Source of the DNA: Streptomyces sp. NBC_01497
GTDB lineage: Bacteria > Actinomycetota > Actinomycetes > Streptomycetales > Streptomycetaceae
Direction of reading: 5' to 3'
DNA length: 64,000 nucleotides
Assembly (NCBI RefSeq): GCF_036250695.1
Contig: NZ_CP109427.1
Location: forward strand, 6,386,001-6,450,000
The notes under the pieces are model-generated. The model saw only the letters and a program-made list of their open reading frames with translations, did not search any database and was not told the DNA's origin. A program made the position numbers and the translations under genes. This document shows, piece after piece, positions 17,831 through 25,209 of the stretch (position 1 is the stretch's first letter; each line of letters starts with the position of its first letter).

Positions 17831-18226
17831 TCAGTCCTCGGTCAGCAGCGGGTACACGCCGTTCTCGTCGTGCTCCTCGCGGCCGGTCACCGGCGGGTTG
17901 AACACGCAGATGACGCGGAAGTCCGACTTGGGCCGCACGGTGTGGTGCTCATGGCCGTTGAGCAGGTACATCGTGCCGGGCCTGATGTCGTGGACCTCGC
18001 CGGTCTCGTCATCGGTGACCTGGGCCTCGCCCTCGACGCACAGCACGGCCTCGATGTGGTTCGCGTACCACATCGACGTCTCCGTACCGGCGTACATGAT
18101 GGTCTCGTGGAGGGAGAAGCCGACCTTCTCCTTGGCCACGACGATCCGCTTGCTCTCCCAGGTGCCCGACGCGGCCTTGATGTGGCGGTCGGTGTTCTCG
18201 ATGTCCTTGAACGATCGGACGATCAC
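17831..18226 (-). CDS. ectC: L-ectoine synthase
   Basis: A 131-residue cupin that cyclises N-gamma-acetyl-2,4-diaminobutyrate to the osmolyte ectoine. The N terminus MIVRSFKDI, the '[16 protein letters not shown]' stretch and 'YLLNGHEHH' are diagnostic for EctC. The start is GTG at 18226, with AAAGG somewhat far upstream. The gap to ectB is 213 bp and contains a strong hairpin just after ectB, so ectC may have extra transcriptional control. Confidence 0.97.
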   Translation of the reverse strand: MIVRSFKDIENTDRHIKAASGTWESKRIVVAKEKVGFSLHETIMYAGTETSMWYANHIEAVLCVEGEAQVTDDETGEVHDIRPGTMYLLNGHEHHTVRPKSDFRVICVFNPPVTGREEHDENGVYPLLTED

Positions 18227-18356
18227 GGTGCGTTCTTGCCTTTCTGTGTTACGGACGTACGGCTTCCGGGACGGCGGGGCGGCCCGGACGGGGGGCGCGC
18301 CCGCGCCGGCTTCAGGCCTGTGGGGGGCCTTCGTACCGGCGCGGGACGCCCCGGCC

Positions 18357-18390
18357 CGGTCCGCCCCCGGTCGTGGCCGGGGGCGGACCG
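18357..18390 (-). terminator. Strong hairpin between ectB and ectC
   Basis: A perfect 14-bp stem (18357-18370 with 18377-18390) and a 6-nt loop, 50 bp after the ectB stop. It looks like a terminator or attenuator inside the ect operon and could lower or separate ectCD expression from ectAB. Confidence 0.65.
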
Positions 18391-18439
18391 TTGGTCTCCT
18401 GCTGCAGGGGGAGCGGTGCCGGGAGCGGCCGGGGGCCGC

Positions 18440-19729
18440 TCAGGCCGCGCCGGCCCGGACGGGCGCGGTGTCCCGTACGGCGCGCTCCAGTGTCCGCAGT
18501 CCCTCGTCCAGCTCCTCCGGCGTGATGGTCAGTGCCGGCAGCAGCTTGACGACCTCGCTCTCCGGGCCCGACGTCTCCAGCAGCAGCCCCAGTTCGAAGG
18601 CGCGCCGGCACACGGCACTCGCCCGTGCCTTCTCGTGGAACTCCATACCCCACACGAGGCCGCGGCCCCGGAACTCGGCGTCGCCGCCGGCGCTCTCCGC
18701 GCAGATCCCCGCGAGCGCCTGCTCCACCTGCTCGCCGCGGGCGATGGTCTGCTTCTCCATCTGCCCGTCGGCCCAGTAGGTGTTGAGCGCGGCGGCGGCG
18801 GTCACGAACGCCGGGTTGTTGCCGCGGAAGGTGCCGTTGTGCTCGCCGGGCTCCCAGATGTCCAGCTCGGGCCGGAACAGGCACAGCGACATCGGCAGTC
18901 CGTAGCCGCTGATCGACTTCGACACCGTCACGATGTCCGGGACGATCCCGGCCTCCTCGAAGGAGAAGAACGGGCCGGTGCGGCCGCACCCCATCTGGAT
19001 GTCGTCCACGATGAGCAGCATGTCGTGGCGCCGGCACAGGTCGGACAGCGCGCGCAGCCACTCGGGCCGTGCCACGTTGATGCCGCCCTCGCCCTGCACC
19101 GTCTCGACGATCACGGCGGCGGGCGTGTTAAGGCCGGAGCCGCGGTCCAGCAGCAGCCGCTCGAACCACAGGAAGTCCGGCACCTGGTCGTCCAGGTAGT
19201 GGTCGAACGGCATCGGCGTGCCGTGGACCAGCGGGATGCCGGCGCCGGCCCGCTTGAAGGCGTTGCCGGTGACGGCGAGGGAGCCGAGCGACATGCCGTG
19301 GAACGCGTTGGTGAACGAGACCACCGACTCGCGTTCCTTCACCTTGCGGGCCAGCTTCAGCGCGGACTCGACGGCGTTGGTGCCGGTCGGGCCCGGGAAC
19401 ATGACCTTGTACGGGAGGTCGCGCGGGCGCAGGACGACGTTCTGGAACGACTCCAGGAACGCGCGTTTCGCGGTGGTGGCCATGTCGAGGCCGTGCGTGA
19501 TGCCGTCGCGCTCGATGTAGTCGATCAGCGCGCGTTTCAGCACGGGGTTGTTGTGGCCGTAGTTCAGTGAGCCGGCGCCGGCGAAGAAGTCGAGGTACGT
19601 GTGACCGTCCTCGTCGGTGAGGCGGCTGCCCTGCGCGCGGTCGAAGACGGCAGGCCAGCCGCGGCAGTAGCTGCGCACCTCGGACTCGATCGTCTCGAAG
19701 ACACTCAGGGCGGGCGGGGTGATGGTCAC
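18440..19729 (-). CDS. ectB: L-2,4-diaminobutyrate transaminase
   Basis: A 429-residue class III PLP aminotransferase. It transfers an amino group from glutamate to aspartate semialdehyde, giving 2,4-diaminobutyrate, the first committed step to ectoine. The PLP lysine is in 'VTVSKSISGYG' and the pyridine-binding Asp in 'LLIVDDIQMG'. A longer frame opens 12 codons upstream, but GTG 19729 has AGGAG at good spacing and gives the conserved N terminus MTITPPALSVFE. It follows ectA by about 207 bp. Confidence 0.97.
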   Translation of the reverse strand: MTITPPALSVFETIESEVRSYCRGWPAVFDRAQGSRLTDEDGHTYLDFFAGAGSLNYGHNNPVLKRALIDYIERDGITHGLDMATTAKRAFLESFQNVVLRPRDLPYKVMFPGPTGTNAVESALKLARKVKERESVVSFTNAFHGMSLGSLAVTGNAFKRAGAGIPLVHGTPMPFDHYLDDQVPDFLWFERLLLDRGSGLNTPAAVIVETVQGEGGINVARPEWLRALSDLCRRHDMLLIVDDIQMGCGRTGPFFSFEEAGIVPDIVTVSKSISGYGLPMSLCLFRPELDIWEPGEHNGTFRGNNPAFVTAAAALNTYWADGQMEKQTIARGEQVEQALAGICAESAGGDAEFRGRGLVWGMEFHEKARASAVCRRAFELGLLLETSGPESEVVKLLPALTITPEELDEGLRTLERAVRDTAPVRAGAA

Positions 19730-19936
19730 GGCGGTCTCCTGCGGTGCAGAGAACGGGGGCTTCATGGGTCGGGGGTCGTGCGTGGTCCGAAGGGGCGCCG
19801 CGTCGGTCAGGTGGATCGCGAGGATCCCGCGGCGTCCGGGGCGAGTGGGGGTCGGATCGGTGCCGGTGCCGCACGGACCGCGGCCCGGGCCGGTGTCAGC
19901 GGCGCCGTCCGGGTGGGTGCGGGTCGGCCTGAGGGC

Positions 19937-20506
19937 TCAGCCCGTGGTCAGCGGGCCGATGCGGTAGAGGACCTCGGGCGCGTGTGCGACGTCGCCGTCC
20001 GCGGGGAACAGCCCGCCGTCGAAGAGGACCTCGCGGTCCAGCACCGCGCCGCGGCGTGCGGCGTACGCGGTGAACATGTGGTCCGAGGGGATGTTGTCGG
20101 GGGTGACGGTCGTCTCGACCCCGGTGATCCCGAGGTCGCGGACGACCCGGTCGGTGAGTTCGTCGAGCAGGGCGGCGGCGATGCCCTTTCCGCGGTGCGC
20201 GTCGTCCACGGCGACCTGCCAGACGACCAGCACGTCGGACCGCTGTGGCCGGACGTAACCGGTCACGAAGCCCATCGGCGCGCCTGCGGCGTCCCTCGCG
20301 ACGACGGACGTCGCGGCGAAGTCGCGGCACCACAGCAGGTAGCTGTACGAGGAGTTGAGGTCGAGTACCTCGGAGTCACGGGCGATGCGCCAGATCGCGG
20401 CTCCATCCTCGACTCGTGGGGTGTCGATCACGAAAGATCCCGGAGAACCCGAGGAGGAGGTGAATTCGCTACTGGCCCCTGCAAGGTCTGCTTGTGCGGC
20501 GGTCAT
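19937..20506 (-). CDS. ectA: L-2,4-diaminobutyrate N-gamma-acetyltransferase
   Basis: A 189-residue GNAT enzyme acetylating 2,4-diaminobutyrate in ectoine synthesis. The segment 'LDLNSSYSYLLWCRDFAATS' and the acetyl-CoA loop 'HRGKGIAAALL' identify EctA. Start: a TTG 15 codons upstream (20551) is also open, but the ATG at 20506 (MTAAQADLAG) matches the usual EctA N terminus. No clear Shine-Dalgarno precedes it, so a leaderless or weak start is possible. It is the first gene of ectABCD, and the 600-bp region upstream carries the operon's promoter. Confidence 0.95.
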   Translation of the reverse strand: MTAAQADLAGASSEFTSSSGSPGSFVIDTPRVEDGAAIWRIARDSEVLDLNSSYSYLLWCRDFAATSVVARDAAGAPMGFVTGYVRPQRSDVLVVWQVAVDDAHRGKGIAAALLDELTDRVVRDLGITGVETTVTPDNIPSDHMFTAYAARRGAVLDREVLFDGGLFPADGDVAHAPEVLYRIGPLTTG

Positions 20507-20616
20507 ACGGATTGAATTTACCGAGCAATTCCGAAAGATGCATCTGGGCAAGGGGTTGGGCTAAACGCGGTCTTGTGTTATCACGCGGGCGCGAACCTCA
20601 ACAAGAGGAACGGCGA

Positions 20617-20715
20617 ATGGTCCAGATTTGTGGCGGATTTATGGGGCGAATCGACGCTCACTGTGGACTCGGTCACAAGTGGATGACGGGCGTAAATGTG
20701 TCCGAATTACGCTGA
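20617..20715 (+). CDS. Candidate 32-residue small ORF opposite the ect leader
   Basis: An ATG at 20617 is preceded by AGAGGAA at 6 nt, followed by 32 codons. The peptide is short and has Cys and His residues (CGG.., HCGLGH). Codon use is unlike Streptomyces genes (many A/T third positions, including a rare TTA leucine codon that would need the bldA tRNA). It could be a chance frame in the A/T-richer ectA upstream region, or a small regulated peptide. Unsupported beyond start, ribosome site and codons. Confidence 0.22.
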   Translation: MVQICGGFMGRIDAHCGLGHKWMTGVNVSELR

Positions 20716-20947
20716 ACATCCTGTCGAAATCTTGGCGTTTAACCAAGGGCTAAGCGGGCAGAAGCATAACGGGAAGCTGTCTGCAAAAGAGCGGGAATTC
20801 TTATTCTCAACTTAACATATTCTTGGCTCTGCGGTACAGGGGAATTCCCCACGGAAACCACAGAAACATCATGAGGCGTCACGAAGCGTCAGGACGCGCG
20901 GGCGGTACGCCGTAACGTCGCGCAAAACGCCACCGAACACTGTTCGC
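20716..20947. other. A/T-richer non-coding region upstream of ectA
   Basis: No gene is visible. The stretch is clearly richer in A/T than its surroundings (for example 20795-20825). It contains CTTGG/CCAAG arms at 20731-20747 and a perfect 12-bp palindrome GGGGAATTCCCC at 20839-20850. It probably holds regulatory sites of the ectoine operon, which reads leftward from 20506, though an unannotated RNA is possible. Confidence 0.45.
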
Positions 20948-20999
20948 AGCGACGGAAGGCGCCGCCGGAGATCCCTCTCCGGCGGCGCCTTCCGTCGCT
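20948..20999 (-). terminator. Very strong hairpin after the 21.2-kb aminotransferase
   Basis: A perfect 23-bp stem (20948-20970 with 20977-20999) and a 6-nt loop, about 170 bp downstream of the minus-strand aminotransferase stop. It insulates that gene from the ect upstream region. Confidence 0.8.
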
Positions 21000-21169
21000 C
21001 CCGGGCCGCCGCGCCCCGCGCAGGAGCGTGCACCGGCGCGTGTCGTGACCCACGGAGGCACGACTACGTACGTCGGCGCACGTCAGGCGCTCGGCGGCGC
21101 ACTGCGGCGCGCGCCTCGCTCCGGCGACCCCCAGGGGACCCCCGGCGGCCCGCGCCGGGCCTCAGGCGC

Positions 21170-22309
21170 TCAGGCCCACGCCTCGGCCACGGCGCGCGCC
21201 GCGGCCCGCGTGTCGAGCGGATCGCGGTCCGCACCGGCCGAGGCCGCCAGCGCGTCGCCCAGGGCCGTCAGTGACGCGGTCACCGCCTCCGCCGTGGCGT
21301 CCCGCCCGTAGTGGTTCACCCTGATCATCCGCGTCGCGAGCGCTCCGCCACCCGCGATCAGCGGGAGCGAGGGATCGGCCGCGAGCGCCTTCGCCACCAG
21401 CGCGGACGCGTCCACCCCGGCCGGCGTGCGCAGCGTCGTCGCCACCGGGGCCGCGGCCACCGCCTCGTGCACGTACGGAGCGAACCCGCCCCCCAGCGCG
21501 AGGACACCCGCGCGGGTCGCCGCGGCGGCCCGCGCGTGCCGCTCCCGCACGACGGCCGCGCCCGTCCGCTCGATGCGGGCCAGGCAGGCGTCCAGCGCCG
21601 CCATCTCCAGCTGCGCCGGCGCGTGCGGAAGGGCGCGCCTGCCGGTGTCGATCCAGCGCTCCTTCCAGTCGAGCAGCGAGAGGTACGAGCGCCGCGGGGC
21701 GCTGGGGTTGTCCGCCAGCCGGGCCCAGGCGCGCTCGCTGACCGATACCGCCGACACGCCCGCGGGACCGCCCATCGCCTTCTGCGCGCCGATCACGCAC
21801 AGGTCCACGCCCCACGCGTCGGGCAGCAGCGGCTCGGCCGCGACCGACGCCACGGCGTCCAGCATCAGCAGGGCGCCGTGCGCCCGTACGACCTCGGCGA
21901 TCTCCGCGACCGGGTTGGTGTTGCCGGTGGCCGCCTCGGCGTGCACCAGCGAGACGAAGTCCGTCTCGGGGTGCTCCGCGAGCGCGCGCTCCACCTGCTC
22001 GGCGCTCACCGCACCGGAGAACGGCACCCGCAGGTCGTGCACCCTCGCGCCGCAGTCGCGCAGCCAGCCGCCGAAGGTCTGCCCGTAGGGCCCCGTCACG
22101 ACGTTCAGCGCGGTGGAGCCCGGACGGGCGGCGCCCTTCACGCATCCTTCGAGCGGCAGCAGCGCCTCACCCTGCATGATCACCACGTCGTTGCCGGTGT
22201 CCAGCAGCGCGGCCACCCGCCGCTCAACGGCCGCGAACGCGGCGGCGGTCGGCGGCGCCAGGTCCAGCAGGGCGTTCGACGGGGGCGTGGCGGGCGCGGG
22301 GTGTGTCAC
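21170..22309 (-). CDS. Class V aminotransferase (alanine/serine-glyoxylate type)
   Basis: A 379-residue PLP enzyme of the alanine-glyoxylate/serine-pyruvate aminotransferase group. The pattern 'VHAEAATGNTNPV' for phosphate and substrate binding, 'LLMLDAVASVAAEPL' with the pyridine-binding Asp, and the Schiff-base lysine in 'CVIGAQKAMGGPAG' are all present. The start is GTG 22309 with AAAGAAG upstream. It is divergent from the amidohydrolase gene. A role in glyoxylate, serine or a related amino-donor step is likely; the exact substrate pair is not determinable. Confidence 0.85.
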   Translation of the reverse strand: MTHPAPATPPSNALLDLAPPTAAAFAAVERRVAALLDTGNDVVIMQGEALLPLEGCVKGAARPGSTALNVVTGPYGQTFGGWLRDCGARVHDLRVPFSGAVSAEQVERALAEHPETDFVSLVHAEAATGNTNPVAEIAEVVRAHGALLMLDAVASVAAEPLLPDAWGVDLCVIGAQKAMGGPAGVSAVSVSERAWARLADNPSAPRRSYLSLLDWKERWIDTGRRALPHAPAQLEMAALDACLARIERTGAAVVRERHARAAAATRAGVLALGGGFAPYVHEAVAAAPVATTLRTPAGVDASALVAKALAADPSLPLIAGGGALATRMIRVNHYGRDATAEAVTASLTALGDALAASAGADRDPLDTRAAARAVAEAWA

Positions 22310-22419
22310 GGCGGGGCTTCTTTCGCGTTTCCGAGTGTCCTGGACACGGCGGCCGGGGGCCGCCGTTCGAGCGGCTGCGATCTTCTCGGATCCTCTCGAA
22401 CGAGGGTACTCACGGCTCG

Positions 22420-22425
22420 TACAGT
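22420..22425 (+). promoter_or_regulatory. -10 element of the amidohydrolase gene (leaderless)
   Basis: TACAGT ends 6 bp before the ATG, with a weak -35 TCGAAC 17 bp further up. No ribosome binding site lies before the ATG. The geometry is the same as at marR and at the ABC-F leader ORF. Confidence 0.5.
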
Positions 22426-22431
22426 GCTCTC

Positions 22432-23532
22432 ATGAGCGATGGGACGACAGCGCCGGCACTGCACGTGAAGGGCCGGGTGCTCCTCGGCCCCGACGAGGTC
22501 GTGGACGAGCTGTGGGTGGTGGGCGGCAGGATCACCCACGAACGGCCCGCGGGCGTCCGCGACGTGCGTACGGTCACCGGCTGGGCGCTGCCCGGCCTGG
22601 TCGACGCGCACTGCCACGTCGGCCTCGACACCCACGGCCCGGTGGACGACGCGACCAGCGAGAAGCAGGCGATCGGCGACCGCGAGGCGGGCGCGCTGCT
22701 GCTGCGCGACGCGGGTTCGCCGTCCGACACGCGCTGGATCGACGACCGCGACGACCTCCCGAAGATCATCCGGGCCGGCCGGCACATCGCACGCACCCGC
22801 CGCTACATCCGCAACTTCGCCCACGAGATCGAGCCCGACGACCTCGTCGCGTACGTGGCGCGCGAGGCGCGGCGCGGCGACGGCTGGGTCAAGATCGTCG
22901 GTGACTGGATCGACCGCGAAGCGGGCGACCTCACCGCGTGCTGGCCGCGTGGCGCCGTCGAGGCGGCCATCGCGGAGGCGCACCGGCTGGGCGCCCGGGT
23001 CACCGCGCACTGCTTCGCCGAGGACTCGCTGCGCGATCTGGTGGAGGCCGGCATCGACTGCGTCGAGCACGCCACGGGACTGACCGAGGACACCATCCCG
23101 CTGTTCGCGCGGCGGGGCGTCGCGATCGTGCCGACACTGGTGAACATCGCGACGTTCCCGCAGCTCGCCGCCGGGGGAGCGGCCAAGTTCCCCCGCTGGT
23201 CCGCGCATCTGGAGCGACTGCACGAGCGCCGCTACGACACTGTGCGCGCCGCCTACGACGCGGGCATCCCGGTCTACGTGGGCACCGACGCGGGCGGCTC
23301 GCTCGGCCACGGCCTGGTCGGCGCGGAGGTCGCCGAACTGGTGAAGGCGGGCATCCCGGTGGTGGACGCCCTGTCCGCGACGACCTGGGCGGCGCGGAGC
23401 TGGCTCGGCCGCCCGGGACTTGAGGAGGGCGCGCCCGCGGACCTCGTGGTCTACGAGGAGGACCCGCGCGCTGAGGTGCGGGTGCTGACGGCGCCGCGCC
23501 GGGTGGTGCTCAACGGGCGTGTGGTCGGCTGA
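22432..23532 (+). CDS. Amidohydrolase-family metal-dependent hydrolase
   Basis: A 366-residue TIM-barrel hydrolase of the imidazolonepropionase/dihydroorotase-like amidohydrolase superfamily. The metal-binding HxH is His60/His62 in 'DAHCHVG'; further ligands lie in 'RVTAHCFAE', 'CVEHATGL' and 'VGTDAGG'. The C-terminal 'LEEGAPADLVVYEEDPR' closes the small beta-sandwich. ATG 22432 fits the leaderless promoter just upstream and gives a normal N terminus; the frame continues upstream over the divergent promoter region. The substrate is unknown; cyclic amides or dipeptides (prolidase-like) are the usual ones. Confidence 0.88.
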   Translation: MSDGTTAPALHVKGRVLLGPDEVVDELWVVGGRITHERPAGVRDVRTVTGWALPGLVDAHCHVGLDTHGPVDDATSEKQAIGDREAGALLLRDAGSPSDTRWIDDRDDLPKIIRAGRHIARTRRYIRNFAHEIEPDDLVAYVAREARRGDGWVKIVGDWIDREAGDLTACWPRGAVEAAIAEAHRLGARVTAHCFAEDSLRDLVEAGIDCVEHATGLTEDTIPLFARRGVAIVPTLVNIATFPQLAAGGAAKFPRWSAHLERLHERRYDTVRAAYDAGIPVYVGTDAGGSLGHGLVGAEVAELVKAGIPVVDALSATTWAARSWLGRPGLEEGAPADLVVYEEDPRAEVRVLTAPRRVVLNGRVVG

Positions 23533-24009
23533 ACGTCCTTCTGGGACGGCCGAGTTGACGCCGGACAAGTCGGCCGGCGGGTGTGGCGGCCCGTCCGTTT
23601 CGGCGCGCGGTGGGGCGGTCGCCGCGAATGCGCGGGGCCGCGGCGCGGCACGCCGGGGCGCGGGCGGCCTCCTGTGCGGCGTTCGCGGGGTCGGTGCGGC
23701 GCCCCCGGACGTCCTCCCCGTCGGCGACGCGGCGGGTTGACGAGGCGTGACGGAGAGGAACGTCCCTCGTTAGACATTAACTTGTCCGCGGCTTCGACCG
23801 CCCCGCACGAGTGACGGCTGTGCTCTGCGAGGGAACTCCCGTGCCTCACAAATCGAATGTTGTCACGGAAACCCCCCTTTCGAGTGAACTAGCGCTCCGT
23901 CCCGCCACGTTCACTCTCCGTGCGTAAAGATGCGGATGTCTCGGTCGCCGTCGGCCTGTCCCCAGCCGGCCGGTCGGCGACGCCATGTCTATGTGGGGGT
24001 TTCACGATC
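23533..24009. other. Gene-free stretch before the LAETG surface protein
   Basis: About 475 bp. The left half is G+C-rich without coding character. The right half (23760-23930) is A/T-richer and contains a possible promoter, TTGTCA at 23860-23865, with a poor -10 about 19 bp downstream. This would give a leader of about 110 nt. I see no riboswitch consensus. Confidence 0.4.
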
Positions 24010-25005
24010 TTGAAAAGCAATACCTTTCGCCGGATGCCCGCGCGTCGCTACGCCGCGATCGCGGCGGCGGCCGCGCTGACGGCGGGCCCCGTGCTCCTCG
24101 CGGCGCCCGCGTCGGCCACGGGCGTCGAGGGGGGCGGCGGGGCGGCCCACGCGGCCGTACTGAAGGCGGGACTCGACGTCTCCCTGCTCAACAGGTCCGT
24201 CGACGTACCGCTGAACACGTCGCTCAACGAGGTGGAGGCGCCGCGGAGCGCGGACAAGAAGGCGCTGAGCCTGACGGTCGACGGGGTGGACAAGGGAAAG
24301 CCGTTCAGCATGCTCAGCGCGGACGTCGCCGACGCGAGGGCGACCGTGGCGGGCGGGAAGGCGGAGGGCTATGTGAACGTGGCCCACGCGAAGGTGCACG
24401 TGCCAGGACTCCCGCTGCTCTCGCTGATCGAGATCCAGCAGGTCACCTCCAGGGCGACGTGCGAGGCCGGGAAGCACCCGGTCGCCGCCTCGAACCTGCT
24501 GGGCGACGTCACGGTGCTCGGCAAGCGGATCACGCTGTCGACGGCCGGCCCCACGAAGGTGAGCGTGCCGGGGGTGGGTGACGTCAGCCTGGAGCTGTCC
24601 CAGACCCGGACGACGTCGCGCACGGCGGCCGCCACGGCCCTCTCCCTCGACGTCTCCGTCAACCCGCTCAAACTGAACGTCGCGGACGTTCAGGGCTCGG
24701 TGAAGCTCGCCACGGCCGACTGCACGACGCCCAGGCGGTCGGGGTCCCACGGCGGCGGGGCGCCGTCGAAGCCGACCGACCCGCGAACGGGTGCCCCGTC
24801 CCAGGCGCCCGCGCCCGCCTCCTCCGCGCCGGACGTCACGGCGCAGAGCGCGTCGGACCCGAAGCCGGTCCCCACGGCGAAGGAGAACCTCGCGGAGACC
24901 GGCGGCAGTTCGACGACGCCGTACATCGCGGGCGGCGCCGCGGTCCTGCTGGTGGCGGGCGCGGGAGCCGTCGTCCTGGCGAAGCGGCGCACCTCGCAGC
25001 GCTGA
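24010..25005 (+). CDS. Secreted LAXTG-anchored cell-wall protein, unknown function
   Basis: A 331-residue exported protein. An N-terminal signal peptide (RRxx..AAAAALTAGPVLLAAPASA) is followed by a conserved region of about 200 residues ('LDVSLLNRSVDVPLNTSLNEV') with two cysteines, then a Pro/Ser/Ala-rich stalk. A cell-wall sorting signal ends it: LAETG at residues 294-298, a hydrophobic stretch and the tail KRRTSQR. LAXTG is the motif used by class E sortases of actinobacteria, which also anchor long chaplins. Start: TTG 24010 has GGGGG about 10 nt upstream; ATG 24034 is an alternative. The conserved domain is known to me only as a hypothetical actinobacterial secreted protein, found near the cob genes. 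Confidence 0.85.
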   Translation: MKSNTFRRMPARRYAAIAAAAALTAGPVLLAAPASATGVEGGGGAAHAAVLKAGLDVSLLNRSVDVPLNTSLNEVEAPRSADKKALSLTVDGVDKGKPFSMLSADVADARATVAGGKAEGYVNVAHAKVHVPGLPLLSLIEIQQVTSRATCEAGKHPVAASNLLGDVTVLGKRITLSTAGPTKVSVPGVGDVSLELSQTRTTSRTAAATALSLDVSVNPLKLNVADVQGSVKLATADCTTPRRSGSHGGGAPSKPTDPRTGAPSQAPAPASSAPDVTAQSASDPKPVPTAKENLAETGGSSTTPYIAGGAAVLLVAGAGAVVLAKRRTSQR

Positions 25006-25070
25006 CGGCGCCCGGTACGGACACGGGGGCCGCGCGCGGGCACGGCCCAGTCCGTGCAGCACGCGGCCCT

Positions 25071-25106
25071 GCCCCCGCGCCCCGGTGACGACCCGGGCGC
25101 GGGGGC
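25071..25106. terminator. Bidirectional terminator between the LAETG gene and cobC
   Basis: A 12-bp stem (25071-25082 with 25095-25106) with a 12-nt loop, between converging genes. Confidence 0.65.
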
Positions 25107-25209
25107 ACCGGCGCCCCGGCGCCGACCCGCCCCGAGGAGCGGGGAGCCGGCCGGGTGCGAGCGGCTACCGCGACAGGGGACGGCTCCGGTGGCTGCCCCG
25201 GTCCTGGGC

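Noticed and set aside
16840..20506. Ectoine genes as part of a novel biosynthetic cluster
   Set aside because: All four genes are standard ectABCD with intact motifs; the neighbours are unrelated and separated by strong terminators.
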